Shown here: piece by piece, positions 16,867 to 25,599 of the stretch
Position numbering within the stretch: position 1 is the first letter of the stretch
Layout: each line of letters starts with the position of its first letter
NCBI RefSeq assembly: GCF_019801215.1
Contig: NZ_JAHVJO010000001.1
Location: 744,001-808,000 of the forward strand
Direction: 5' to 3'
From: Fictibacillus nanhaiensis
GTDB lineage: Bacteria; Bacillota; Bacilli; Bacillales; Fictibacillaceae
DNA length: 64,000 nucleotides
Program-made: the position numbers and the translations under genes
Notes under the pieces: generated by a model
Told to the model about the DNA's origin: nothing
Seen by the model: the letters and a program-made list of their open reading frames with translations, nothing else
Database searches by the model: none

Positions 16867-17583
16867 TTATTGGTAGTTTGAATTTATTGTTAAGGTATCG
16901 TGAACTCTTTTAGCTATTAAATGGTATCCCTTTTTATTGGGGTGAAGTACATCGGAAAAGTATTCTTTTTTGTTTTTACTTTGAAAGATATCATTCGTTG
17001 GGATAAAGGCTACATTTGACCTAGACTCCGTTACTTGTTTAGTGGTTTGGTTCCAGCTTTGAATGGCTTCGTTAATATGCGAATCATTTGTACCTTCTAC
17101 TTTTGGGTTGTATATCCCTAATATATAAATAGGTTTCTGTTTATTTTCATCTTGAATGATGTTCAATGCTTTATTTAAATTATTTTTATAAATTTCTTCG
17201 TTTTTCATTAATTCAGGCTTATTAAATGTAGTTAATTTATCAGTGCTTTTTAAGAAATCATTTGTTCCAATATTGATTAAAACAAAATTAGAACGCATGG
17301 CTGATTTAGTTATTCTCTTGTTTTCCAATCGGTGTAAGAGGTCCGTGCTTGTATCGTTTGGTACTCCAAAATTTTCAACAATTAACGTTCTCCCCGTGTC
17401 TGCTTCATATCTCTCTTTTACATCGCCAAGGTAGCCATTATCATTTGTGTCGCCTACCCCATAAGCCAATGAATCTCCCAATGCGGTTACGACCATTTCT
17501 TTTTCATTTAGTGATTTGATAAATAAAATTCCAAACAAAATGATAACTACACTTAAAACCATAATCAATAGTCTCTTCTTCAT
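16867..17583 (-). CDS. SGNH/GDSL-family hydrolase, membrane-anchored or secreted
   Basis: A 238-residue esterase/lipase-type protein. An N-terminal membrane segment (KKRLLIMVLSVVIILFGILF) is followed by the SGNH blocks: GDSLAYGVGD with the nucleophile Ser, NFGVPNDTS with the block II Gly, GTNDF with the block III Asn, and DVLHPNKKGY with the Asp-His pair. The YpmR-like lipase group of Bacillus has this layout; the substrate is unknown. An ATG at 17583 is chosen because GAAGGTGAG precedes it; a GTG at 17592 would sit on that site. It is a single gene after a stretch of accessory DNA. Confidence 0.85.
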   Translation of the reverse strand: MKKRLLIMVLSVVIILFGILFIKSLNEKEMVVTALGDSLAYGVGDTNDNGYLGDVKERYEADTGRTLIVENFGVPNDTSTDLLHRLENKRITKSAMRSNFVLINIGTNDFLKSTDKLTTFNKPELMKNEEIYKNNLNKALNIIQDENKQKPIYILGIYNPKVEGTNDSHINEAIQSWNQTTKQVTESRSNVAFIPTNDIFQSKNKKEYFSDVLHPNKKGYHLIAKRVHDTLTINSNYQ

Positions 17584-17772
17584 TACTAACACTCACCTTC
17601 TCGTTGTACGTACTAAGTTGCAGCAGATGACGTTTTCTAACACGTTTGATCAACATTTTGTATTCATACCTTTTTTGGTAAGTTTTCAAACAAAACGAAT
17701 ATATTTAAAAATGATTATGAACGCTTAAAGAATTAAGAAATACACTTTTCTAAGGGTTAAGGAGGGATATTG

Positions 17773-18300
17773 TTGACACAGGAGTATCAAAATTATGTAA
17801 ATGAAATCTTACAAACATGGAATGATAAGCAAGTTGAAGGTGCTCGAACAATGATAAAAAAATATGGCTATCCTGATGAAGCAACAGAGAGTAGACTTAT
17901 TTGGTACAACAATGGACCCTGGAAACGAACAATTGTTTACAGAGATCCCGTCCGACACAATTTTCCTACCCCTCATTTAGATTTTATTGAACAAGTTATT
18001 GATTACCGAGTGCCACCGAATAGGTATGATGAAGTTGCCCAGTACGATGGAAGTGTTTATTTAGATCGAACTAAAGGAGAAGCATCTGCTAAATGTGACA
18101 AAGAAGCAATGAATTTTCTTGCTCTAAACATACTGAATGACATTGTAGCAGGTCGGAGAAATGTAAGAGACGCTAAACTGTTTTACGCACAGACAGCCTA
18201 TCATTATATGAATGGCAACACTTCATCACCTTATACAAAAGGTTTACTATTTCCAAAACAATTGAACACAGCAGATCCTGATATCATTTATTTCAATTAA
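17773..18300 (+). CDS. Conserved hypothetical protein
   Basis: A 175-residue soluble protein. GGAGGG precedes two adjacent TTG codons (17770, 17773); the second has the better spacing. It has an N-terminal helical segment and conserved-looking motifs WYNNGPWKRTIVYRD, PHLDFIEQVIDYRVP and GEASAKCDKEAMNFLALN. No signal peptide or membrane segment is seen. The family has no function I can name. It is followed by an intrinsic terminator, so it is transcribed alone. Confidence 0.75.
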   Translation: MTQEYQNYVNEILQTWNDKQVEGARTMIKKYGYPDEATESRLIWYNNGPWKRTIVYRDPVRHNFPTPHLDFIEQVIDYRVPPNRYDEVAQYDGSVYLDRTKGEASAKCDKEAMNFLALNILNDIVAGRRNVRDAKLFYAQTAYHYMNGNTSSPYTKGLLFPKQLNTADPDIIYFN

Positions 18301-18317
18301 AGAATCGTATAACCAAC

Positions 18318-18348
18318 AAACAGCAGCGAATGTAGTTGCTGTTTTTTA
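18318..18348 (+). terminator. Intrinsic terminator
   Basis: Stem AACAGCA/TGCTGTT with a T-run after it, 18 bases downstream of the hypothetical gene's stop. Confidence 0.7.
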
Positions 18349-18384
18349 TTGCATAAGTCGATGTAACTTTTAAAAAGAAAGTAA

Positions 18385-18400
18385 AGTAATTAAGATTACA
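18385..18400. promoter_or_regulatory. Palindromic operator, site 1
   Basis: AGTAATTAAGATTACA matches WGTAAK-N4-MTTACA. It lies 70 bases upstream of the thioredoxin-like gene. This is the first of five such sites around the Crp/Fnr regulator gene. Confidence 0.5.
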
Positions 18401-18469
18401 GAAAAAAGCAAGAAATCAATGTACGGTAAAGAAGAACAAAGATATGTACCATACTAGGAGGTATAAAGA

Positions 18470-18796
18470 ATGAAATTAATAAATTCATCACAGCAATTTA
18501 ATCAGATAATAGATAGCCAACATCCGGTTGTTATTAAGTTCTTTGCAGATTGGTGTCCAGATTGTAAGAGATTGGATATATTCCTGCCTTCAGTACTTGA
18601 GGAACTAACTCAGATCGAATTTTTTGAAATAGATAAGGACAAATTTCCAGATATCGCGGAATCATTGGATGTAATGGGGATACCAAGCTTACTCGTATTT
18701 CAAAATGGTGAAAAACTTGGTCATTTGCACAGTGCAAATGCTAAAACACCAGAACAAGTAACAGAATTTCTTTCCATATATGTTTCAAAAAAATAA
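18470..18796 (+). CDS. Thioredoxin-like protein
   Basis: A 108-residue thioredoxin fold with active site W28-C-P-D-C32 (ADWCPDCKRL) and the cis-proline MGIPSLLVF. The CPDC variant differs from the CGPC of TrxA, so it is probably a specialised disulfide or electron carrier rather than the main thioredoxin. AGGAGG precedes the ATG. It is probably cytoplasmic, since it lacks a signal peptide. The neighbourhood (glutaredoxin-like protein, flavin disulfide reductase, OsmC, AhpD-like protein) and the operator upstream suggest a shared thiol/redox function. Confidence 0.88.
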   Translation: MKLINSSQQFNQIIDSQHPVVIKFFADWCPDCKRLDIFLPSVLEELTQIEFFEIDKDKFPDIAESLDVMGIPSLLVFQNGEKLGHLHSANAKTPEQVTEFLSIYVSKK

Positions 18797-18802
18797 TTTG
18801 TA

Positions 18803-18842
18803 GGAGCATAACTGCTTATCCATAGGTGGTTATGCTCTTTTA
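18803..18842 (+). terminator. Intrinsic terminator
   Basis: Stem GGAGCATAAC / GTTATGCTCT followed by a short T-run, directly after the thioredoxin-like gene. Confidence 0.75.
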
Positions 18843-19195
18843 GATCAGATCAAAATATATTAATTGGAGAAGACCTATGGTTCTTTACTCTCAACTTGTC
18901 ATGCTGTTTCTTACCTATCTTGCGAGTTTGATGATATTTTACTTCTTTTCCTTAACATCCAGGCAGTTTTCCTGTATTTTCAGAAAGGTTAACGGTTTCT
19001 GTTTTATTTCAGTAGGTGTACAGATGGTTCCTTATGTTAATAAGTTTTTATGCCGTTTACTATTTTTAATGGTTCTATCCTTTTGTACGGGTTGTGAGAT
19101 CTTTAAGTACTTGAGGATATGTCTGCACTGATTAAAAACTTTCGATTTCATCCTTTTGGTAAACCATTACCTTTTGTGCATTTCTTATTTTCTGT
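18843..19195. other. Region without a convincing gene
   Basis: A plus-strand frame of 84 codons (18877-19131) is hydrophobic but lacks a ribosome binding site. It could be a decayed membrane protein; a CcdA-type remnant between thioredoxin and glutaredoxin genes would make sense but cannot be shown. Confidence 0.35.
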
Positions 19196-19447
19196 TTAAC
19201 GGCTACTTGATCCATCAAAATCCCACCTGTCCCCTATAAATAATATATCTCTACCTTTTAACAAGACATGATCATCTACAAAGACTGGAGTATTTATCTC
19301 TCCAATCAGTTTTTTTAGTTCAAATGAAGCTTTTGGATCGCTTATTATGTTTTTTTCTATAAAAGAATAATGAAGATTGGTTAAATGCTGTTTAGCTTTA
19401 TAACATTCCATACAACCATCTATCATATATAATATGGGTTTCATCAC
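19196..19447 (-). CDS. Glutaredoxin-like protein
   Basis: An 83-residue glutaredoxin/thioredoxin-fold protein with CxxC at C12-M-E-C15 (IDGCMECYKAKQ), a cis-proline-like NTPVFVDD segment and a GRDILF end. It probably carries out thiol-disulfide exchange in the cytoplasm. GGAGGAATTG precedes the ATG. It is divergent from the Crp/Fnr gene, and the shared 100-bp spacer contains one of the palindromic operators. Confidence 0.8.
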   Translation of the reverse strand: MMKPILYMIDGCMECYKAKQHLTNLHYSFIEKNIISDPKASFELKKLIGEINTPVFVDDHVLLKGRDILFIGDRWDFDGSSSR

Positions 19448-19500
19448 AATTCCTCCTATTCCTCCTAAAACAGATCATACTCTTTTTCATAGACAGTATC

Positions 19501-19516
19501 AGTAAGGTAGATTACA
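19501..19516. promoter_or_regulatory. Palindromic operator, site 2
   Basis: AGTAAGGTAGATTACA lies between the divergent glutaredoxin-like and Crp/Fnr genes, so the regulator may control itself. Confidence 0.5.
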
Positions 19517-19556
19517 GTTATATATATTACTAACTCAAGAAAGGAGGGTTATTAAA

Positions 19557-20237
19557 GTGGATAAACTCTTGTTATTGTCACAAATTAGCTTGTTTGATGA
19601 ACTTCCCATGGACGAACTGAAAGTCATTGATGAATTAAGTGAAATGAAGCCTGTAAGAAAAGGGACTTTAATTTTAACGCCAGACAACCCACTGAAGGCT
19701 TTGTTCTTGCTAAAGGAAGGTCAGGTACGGTTATACCGAATGAACCATCATGGGAAACAATTTACGGTGGATGTCCTGACGGGTGGGAATATTTTTGGAG
19801 AAACATCCACACTTGCACTGACAGATGATCAAATATACGCGGAAGCCATGGCAGATACATACTTATGCGTCTTAGGTAAAAGGGAGTTCGAGAACTTCAT
19901 TGAAAAGAATCCTAAGATCGCATTGAAATTTATCAATATCCTTTCTAATCGTTTAAAAGAAATCTATAGCTTCAGCGAAAAAATCGCTTTAAGTGACGTG
20001 AAGTACCGGCTTTTATATTTGCTGCAGAAGTTAAGTGAGAAGACGGGAAAAAGAAAAAAAGAATGGCAAACGATTGATATGAAACTTACTCATGCTGATA
20101 TGGCAAATATGATTGGGTCTACGCGAGAAACTACAAGTGCGATATTGAGCCAATTAAAAAAAGAAGGAATCATAAAAAAAGGATTAAGATTTTCCATACA
20201 TGCAGATAAAACGTCTGAAATTCTGGAAGAACTATAA
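19557..20237 (+). CDS. Crp/Fnr-family transcriptional regulator
   Basis: A 226-residue regulator with an N-terminal cyclic-nucleotide-binding-like sensor domain (about 10-125; GTLILTPDNPLKALFLLKEG, GNIFGETSTL), a dimer helix, and a C-terminal winged HTH with recognition helix GSTRETTSAILSQLKKEG. It lacks the cysteine cluster of FNR, so it is not an obvious iron-sulfur sensor. The STR start of the recognition helix resembles NtcA, whose GTA-N8-TAC site has the same core as the palindromes found here. The start is GTG after AAAGGAGGG. It is followed by a terminator and convergent with the ynj-like operon. Confidence 0.9.
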   Translation: MDKLLLLSQISLFDELPMDELKVIDELSEMKPVRKGTLILTPDNPLKALFLLKEGQVRLYRMNHHGKQFTVDVLTGGNIFGETSTLALTDDQIYAEAMADTYLCVLGKREFENFIEKNPKIALKFINILSNRLKEIYSFSEKIALSDVKYRLLYLLQKLSEKTGKRKKEWQTIDMKLTHADMANMIGSTRETTSAILSQLKKEGIIKKGLRFSIHADKTSEILEEL

Positions 20238-20238
20238 A

Positions 20239-20270
20239 AAATCCACTGTGCATGAGTACAGTGGATTTTT
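20239..20270. terminator. Bidirectional intrinsic terminator
   Basis: Stem AAATCCACTGT / ACAGTGGATTT with T-runs on both strands, between the convergent regulator gene and flavin reductase gene. Confidence 0.85.
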
Positions 20271-20272
20271 GC

Positions 20273-21700
20273 TTATCTAAACCATTCTATATACTTTTTC
20301 GTTATTTTGGGGACATGGCCATTAAACAACTTTTCTCTCCAATAGACATCCGCTGTACGCTGAACGGCAGCAGCATGATTGGGATAAGGGAATATCATTT
20401 GTGAGAGGTCCCCAATCTTTATTCCTTTTTTCATTGCAAGGATAACGGTTTGCATCCAATCTCCCGCTCCTTTACCAAGCGCATGAGCTCCCATTATTTT
20501 TCCTTTTTTATCTGTTATGATCTTTACCATTCCACTCGTTTCATGATCAGCTATAAACCGGTCAACTTCATTTAATGGCACTTCATAAACATTGAATGTC
20601 TCTCCTCTTTCTGAAGCTTCCTTTTCTGTTACTCCAATATGAAAGATTTCAGGATCGGTATAGATGATCCAAGGAATTTGCTTGTAGTTCATTTTTTTCG
20701 GAATACCAAGAACCGCATTTTGGACAACCGTTTTCCCTTCTTCCCCAGCTACATGTGTAAAGGGGTATTTACCATTTATATCACCAATCGCATAAATATG
20801 TGGAATATTCGTTTGTAGCTTTTCATTTGTTGGAATATACCCCCGCTTGTCCTGTTCAACACCTGCTCGTTTTAGTTCAAGTTGGTCACTGTTAGGCTTT
20901 CTTCCAACGGCCATAAGCATTTCATCAACTTCTAAAACAATAACCTCCCCGCTCTTATCGATGGAAACTCGCTTTTTTCCATTTTCAGTCACCACGACTG
21001 ATTTCACTTCTGAGCTAACGAGTATGGATAATTCTAACTTCAGGACTTCAAGAGCAGCGGTTTGAATCGTCTCATCTTCAGTAGTGAGCAGTTTGTCGCT
21101 TCTTTCTACTACTGTTACGTTTGAACCCAATCTTGCCATAGCTTGTGAGAGCTCTAATCCAATGGGACCTCCTCCTATCACCAATAGATCTATAGGGAGG
21201 TTGTCTTGTTTGAAAATTTGCTCATTCGTCCAATATCCTGCTTCTTGTAGCCCTTTGACAGGTGGAACAAAAGGACGTGAACCCGTTGAAATCACGATTC
21301 TTTTGCCATAAATTTCTTCTCCATTAATGGATACCGTATGATCTGATGTGAACTGCCCTACTCCCTTATAAAGGTCGACTCCCATTTTTTCAAATCTATC
21401 ATCACTGTCATGTTCTTGAATCACATCTATAGATTGTTGAACGCGTTCATTTACTTTTCGTAGATTCACTTCACCGGATATTTCTATTCCAAGCTTTTGC
21501 GCATTTTTTCTTACAGTGTAAACCTCTTTTGCTGCTTGTATAAAAGCTTTTGAAGGGACGCACCCTACATGAAGACAATCTCCACCAAGATGCTGCTCTT
21601 TCTCAATCAGGGCCACTTTCGCTCCCAATGAGCTCGCACCAGATGCAACGGTTAGTCCACCAGCTCCTCCACCAATGACAACTACATCATATTTTTTCAA
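20273..21700 (-). CDS. FAD/NAD(P)-dependent disulfide oxidoreductase (MerA/lipoamide dehydrogenase type)
   Basis: A 475-residue flavoenzyme with FAD-binding GGGAGGLTVASGA near the N-terminus, redox-active C42-x4-C47 (GGDCLHVGCVPSK), NAD(P)-binding GGGPIGLE, a second FAD motif YAIGDINGKYPFTHVA, and a C-terminal dimerisation domain ending HAAAVQRTADVY. Mercury-binding cysteines and the NmerA domain of true mercuric reductase are absent, so reduction of another disulfide or thiol substrate is more likely. It starts at TTG after AAAGGAGGG and overlaps the preceding gene by a few bases, as the last gene of the ynj-like operon. Confidence 0.88.
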   Translation of the reverse strand: MKKYDVVVIGGGAGGLTVASGASSLGAKVALIEKEQHLGGDCLHVGCVPSKAFIQAAKEVYTVRKNAQKLGIEISGEVNLRKVNERVQQSIDVIQEHDSDDRFEKMGVDLYKGVGQFTSDHTVSINGEEIYGKRIVISTGSRPFVPPVKGLQEAGYWTNEQIFKQDNLPIDLLVIGGGPIGLELSQAMARLGSNVTVVERSDKLLTTEDETIQTAALEVLKLELSILVSSEVKSVVVTENGKKRVSIDKSGEVIVLEVDEMLMAVGRKPNSDQLELKRAGVEQDKRGYIPTNEKLQTNIPHIYAIGDINGKYPFTHVAGEEGKTVVQNAVLGIPKKMNYKQIPWIIYTDPEIFHIGVTEKEASERGETFNVYEVPLNEVDRFIADHETSGMVKIITDKKGKIMGAHALGKGAGDWMQTVILAMKKGIKIGDLSQMIFPYPNHAAAVQRTADVYWREKLFNGHVPKITKKYIEWFR

Positions 21701-22298
21701 TGGAATTTCCCTCCTTTTTTGTTAAAATACGCTTTGCTTCAAGCATCCTTTGCAGAGCCGTGTATAACTCAATGATGAAAAAAAGGAGAGTAATCACAGT
21801 TAAATAGGCTGGAAGCAAGATCATAAGTGAAAATAATATAAATCCTTCTGTACGTTCTGCCAAACCCGCTTGATAATAGAAGGACTTCATTCCTTGTTTT
21901 TCACTCACTGCTCCGACTGTCAAAAAGATCGTCATGGAGATAATAATGGAAACACTAAGCAGCAAAAGTGCTAGTTGGGATTCGGGAAAAGCGATTGCCA
22001 ATCCGACGATAACGCTGATTTCAACGATTCTGTCAAAAGTAATATCCAGCACTGTTCCCCAAGGAGATGATTTAGTTAGACGGGCCATCGTCCCATCCAC
22101 TGCATCTAAAAATCCAGATAGCCATAATACAAGAATAGCTATATAAGGCAGCTCCAGATAAATAAACAATCCTGAAGTGGCTCCAATAATAAATGCTATC
22201 CACGTTACCTGGTTAGGTGTTAATTTAACTTTTAATAACCCTAGGGCTGTTTTTTCTATTATAGGTTGTACAAATTTTCGAGCATGAGTGTCTAGCAT
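21687..22298 (-). CDS. CDP-alcohol phosphatidyltransferase family membrane protein (YnjF-like)
   Basis: A 203-residue enzyme with four to six membrane helices and the full CDP-alcohol phosphotransferase signature DG-x2-AR-x8-G-x3-D-x3-D (VDGTMARLTK...WGTVLDITFD). It transfers a phospho-alcohol group from a CDP-linked donor; the acceptor is unknown. An ATG at 22298 is chosen because GAGGG precedes it, which leaves a 10-bp gap after the TVP38 gene. A gene of this type, YnjF, also lies next to ynjBCD in E. coli, supporting a conserved module. Confidence 0.85.
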   Translation of the reverse strand: MLDTHARKFVQPIIEKTALGLLKVKLTPNQVTWIAFIIGATSGLFIYLELPYIAILVLWLSGFLDAVDGTMARLTKSSPWGTVLDITFDRIVEISVIVGLAIAFPESQLALLLLSVSIIISMTIFLTVGAVSEKQGMKSFYYQAGLAERTEGFILFSLMILLPAYLTVITLLFFIIELYTALQRMLEAKRILTKKEGNSIEKI

Positions 22299-22308
22299 TC
22301 TGGTTCCC

Positions 22309-22965
22309 TCAATTCTCTTCTTTTGCGGCAATGTATTGTTTGATACGTTTTCTAAATAATGCAGGAATGATTGTTACGATTCCGAAAAGTACGATCGCTA
22401 ATAGGAAAATTCCTTTATTATCCGATACAGTGCTTGCTCCAAGAAAACTGTAAGCAAAAGTTCCTGGTATAATTCCAAGTACCGTACCAATCAAGAAATG
22501 ACTAAGTTTTATTTTCGATAGACCTGCGGCATAACTAATTAAATCAAAATTAAAAAGGGGGATTAAACGCAGCAAAATGATAACGGTAAATCCGTTGTTT
22601 TCTAAAATCTTTTGCAGTTTGGTAGTCTTGTCTCCCCATTTCGACTCCAGCTTTCCCGCTCCAATTTTTCTTGCAAACAGGAAGGCTAATAATGCACCAA
22701 TACTAGCTCCAATTATCGTTAATAAGGTTCCATATAGGGGTCCAAATGCAAGACCGCCAGCTAAAGATAAAACAGAAGCTGGAAACAATACAAAGGGTCT
22801 TACAGAGTATATAACAACGTAAACGAGTGGGGCGACTACTCCAATGGATAAGATCAGATTTTTTAAAGTTTCTGGAGTAATATTAAATACGGTTTGATTT
22901 ACGTATATAAGAATTCCTATAATCACGGCTACTGCGAATAATTGGAGAATTGTTTTAGATTTCAT
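22309..22965 (-). CDS. TVP38/TMEM64 family membrane protein
   Basis: A 218-residue multi-pass protein of the DedA/VTT superfamily. The typical core is visible: FPASVLSLAGGLAFGPLYGT, a re-entrant GASIGALLAFLFAR segment, then IILLRLIPLFNFDLISYAAG. VTT proteins are linked to lipid scrambling or transport; the role here is unknown. It overlaps the ABC ATPase gene by 4 bp, so the two are translationally coupled. Confidence 0.88.
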   Translation of the reverse strand: MKSKTILQLFAVAVIIGILIYVNQTVFNITPETLKNLILSIGVVAPLVYVVIYSVRPFVLFPASVLSLAGGLAFGPLYGTLLTIIGASIGALLAFLFARKIGAGKLESKWGDKTTKLQKILENNGFTVIILLRLIPLFNFDLISYAAGLSKIKLSHFLIGTVLGIIPGTFAYSFLGASTVSDNKGIFLLAIVLFGIVTIIPALFRKRIKQYIAAKEEN

Positions 22966-23924
22966 TCTTTTCCACCCTTTTCATTTACTGCTTCTTTTTC
23001 TTGTAGAATGACTTGATCTCCAACCTTTTTATGTTTTTCTGAAGTAAGAGTTATTAAGTGTTCACAGTTATTAAGACAAACAACGAGATGGTTTTTGCTA
23101 TCTTGGAAAAAGGTTTCAACAATTTCTGCTTTCCAATGGTGGAAGGTATCATTCACCTCGTTACATATTGTTAATGTAGAAGAAGGAATAAAGCGATCTC
23201 CCATCCAAAAACCTGCATGAAGAAACGACGATACGAAAGGATTTGCAGGTGAGTCATATAAATCTTCAGGAACAGCGAATTGCTGCATCTGTCCATCTCT
23301 AAATATGGCTACCCGATCACCCATCGCCATTGCTTCTTCTAAGTCATGAGTAACGAACAAAACGGTTATTTTTTCATCCTTTAATAAACGCTTCATCCAT
23401 CTTCTCGTTTCTTTTCTCAATTCTGTGTCCAGATTGGAGAAAGGTTCATCCAGCAAAAGTACTTTAGGATTGACTATGAGAGAACGAGCTAAAGCAGCTC
23501 GTTGTTTCTGTCCACCAGATATTTCATGTGGATATCGAGATTCTAAACCTTCAATTCCAACTCGCTTCATCATGTTTCTGCTAAGCTCGTACCGCTTCGT
23601 TTTGTTTACTCTTCTCATCTTCAGACCAAAAGCAACGTTCTCTAGTAGATCCATATGCGGAAACAACAATGATTCCTGAAACATATAAACAACAGGGCGA
23701 TCTTGAGGGGTGATGCCCGCCATCGATTGATTCTCTATGAATATTTGTCCTGAATCCGGTTCTTCGAGTCCCGCTAAAATACGAAGCAATGTAGATTTAC
23801 CGGTACCAGAAGGCCCTACAATAGAAACAATTTCCCCTTTATTTATAGATAAGCTTGGGATGTTTAGAACGCTTTGTTTTTTAAAATGCTTTGTTATATT
23901 CTGTAATTCAATGTAGGAATTCAA
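22962..23924 (-). CDS. ABC transporter ATP-binding protein (YnjD-like)
   Basis: A 320-residue ATPase with Walker A GPSGTGKST (37-45), Q-loop MFQESLLFPHM, signature SGGQKQRAALARS, Walker B VLLLDEPFSNLD and H-loop VTHDLEEAM. A C-terminal regulatory extension of about 90 residues carries TOBE-like strands. It powers the importer formed with the fused permease and the lipoprotein encoded upstream. It starts at TTG after GAGGTGATG and is followed by overlapping TVP38. By family it imports a small solute; the substrate is unknown. Confidence 0.88.
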   Translation of the reverse strand: MNSYIELQNITKHFKKQSVLNIPSLSINKGEIVSIVGPSGTGKSTLLRILAGLEEPDSGQIFIENQSMAGITPQDRPVVYMFQESLLFPHMDLLENVAFGLKMRRVNKTKRYELSRNMMKRVGIEGLESRYPHEISGGQKQRAALARSLIVNPKVLLLDEPFSNLDTELRKETRRWMKRLLKDEKITVLFVTHDLEEAMAMGDRVAIFRDGQMQQFAVPEDLYDSPANPFVSSFLHAGFWMGDRFIPSSTLTICNEVNDTFHHWKAEIVETFFQDSKNHLVVCLNNCEHLITLTSEKHKKVGDQVILQEKEAVNEKGGKE

Positions 23925-23928
23925 TACA

Positions 23929-25599
23929 TCACCTCGTTTGTTTAGGAAGTATTAATCTAAAGATGACTTCTACCATTAGGTAGATAACGATAGGAATGAT
24001 GGCAAAAAGGATTGAAAAACTTGCAATCACGCTATCATCAGCCGTTTTGAAGTAGGGGAAAAATAGAATAGCCATTGTTGTTACAGCACCTCCCCCAATC
24101 AAAGCAGTTAAAAAGTATTGACTAAGTGAGATAACGGTAACAAGAAAAACAAGACTGCGAATGCTTGGCATGAGCTGCGGCAAATAAACGGATTGAAATA
24201 TGCGCAAAGGATGGCCACCGAGTGAAATGGCGACTTCCTCTTGCTGCTTCCCTATTCTTTCGTAACCCGCACGAAGAATTTTTATGGTATATGGCAGTGT
24301 TGGCAATAGATGTACAAGGGCAACGCCACTCCAATGATTTGCAAGTCCTAAGCGGATAAATGTAAGATGAACACCCATCGCTATGGCAATTGCCGGAATT
24401 AAAATCGGAGTTAAAAGAATGGTTTCAATTAATGATTTCCCTCTGAATTCGTAGAAGGCCAAACCTTTAGCTGCAGGAATACCAAGTAATAGGTTAATGA
24501 TCAATACAAGAATACAAATTCCCATGGATGTGAGAACAGCCTCTTGAAGTTGTGGAGAGTTTACCAACAAAACATGCCAGCCTCTCGTGCTTATAAAATC
24601 TGGCAACAGGTGTCCATATTCCCATTTCTTAGTCAAACTAGTTATAAATACAAGAGTTAAAGGGAGAAATGTCGAAATAGCAATCAATAAAAAGAATAAT
24701 TTCTCATATTTTTTGGCTTTTGAATATTCCTTATTTTCTCCATTGGTTTGAATAAGAAATATCCTTCTATTTTTAGTAAGAGTAAACAGTATGAACACAA
24801 TGAACACCGTCATTAAAGTTAAAAGAATCATAGCAGCAAATGCATCAGGTTGTTTTGTCCAATCCGATCCAAAAAACCAATCGAAAGTAAGGACGGATAT
24901 CATTTTTGGATACGTTGCACCCAGAAGAGCTGGTACTTCATATGCAGATACAACAAATGTGAAAATAATAAAAAATGTTTCATAAAGTACTGGGAATACA
25001 TAGGGCCGTTCAACATGCCAAAATACATCCCACGATTTTCCCCCTAATGTGTAAACGAGTTCTTTTTGTGAGCGTGATAGCTGCTCATAAACGGGCATAA
25101 GAATTAGGATAACAAAAGGGACTTCTTTCCAAACATACGTTAATATGATGCCTATCCCAAATGGATCTTTGAATAAAATGGGAAAATTAACTTTATCGTC
25201 CATCAATCCTATTAAGTTTAATAGAGATGAAAAATAACCTGACTGAGAAAACAAGAGAAACAGCATATATCCCCAAACAAAATGAGGAAAAACCATTGGT
25301 GTCCATGCAATCAGCTTTGGAAACAATCTTTTTAATACGGGAAAGGTTGACCTTACTAAAAGAAGTCCAATAATAATAGATATAAGGGTTGAGAATAGCG
25401 CAATACATAAACTATAAAGCAGTGACGTAATGAATGTTTCCCCTGCTAATAATTCCTGATAAGTATCAAAGCTAGGTGATTCAAAAGCTCTGATACTTTC
25501 CAAAAATGCCATTATCAATCCGCATCCTACTAGACAAACTGTAAATATCAATGCTGGTGAAAGCAGCAAATAGTGATTATTTTTTTTGTACCACTTCAT
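23929..25599 (-). CDS. ABC transporter permease, two fused domains (YnjC-like)
   Basis: A 556-residue inner membrane protein with about 12 helices, made of two tandem binding-protein-dependent permease domains. Each has an EAA-type loop: YTLGGKSWDVFWHVERPYV in the first half and VAISLGGHPLRIFQSVYLPQ in the second. Fused permeases of this kind are found in iron(III)/thiamine-type importers and in YnjC. It overlaps the 3' end of the binding-protein gene by 23 bp and ends 4 bp before the ATPase gene starts. A single polycistronic transcript is strongly implied. Confidence 0.88.
   Translation of the reverse strand: MKWYKKNNHYLLLSPALIFTVCLVGCGLIMAFLESIRAFESPSFDTYQELLAGETFITSLLYSLCIALFSTLISIIIGLLLVRSTFPVLKRLFPKLIAWTPMVFPHFVWGYMLFLLFSQSGYFSSLLNLIGLMDDKVNFPILFKDPFGIGIILTYVWKEVPFVILILMPVYEQLSRSQKELVYTLGGKSWDVFWHVERPYVFPVLYETFFIIFTFVVSAYEVPALLGATYPKMISVLTFDWFFGSDWTKQPDAFAAMILLTLMTVFIVFILFTLTKNRRIFLIQTNGENKEYSKAKKYEKLFFLLIAISTFLPLTLVFITSLTKKWEYGHLLPDFISTRGWHVLLVNSPQLQEAVLTSMGICILVLIINLLLGIPAAKGLAFYEFRGKSLIETILLTPILIPAIAIAMGVHLTFIRLGLANHWSGVALVHLLPTLPYTIKILRAGYERIGKQQEEVAISLGGHPLRIFQSVYLPQLMPSIRSLVFLVTVISLSQYFLTALIGGGAVTTMAILFFPYFKTADDSVIASFSILFAIIPIVIYLMVEVIFRLILPKQTR

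Noticed and set aside
20273-21700. True mercuric reductase
   Set aside because: It lacks the N-terminal metal-binding domain and C-terminal cysteine pair of MerA, and there are no other mer genes nearby.
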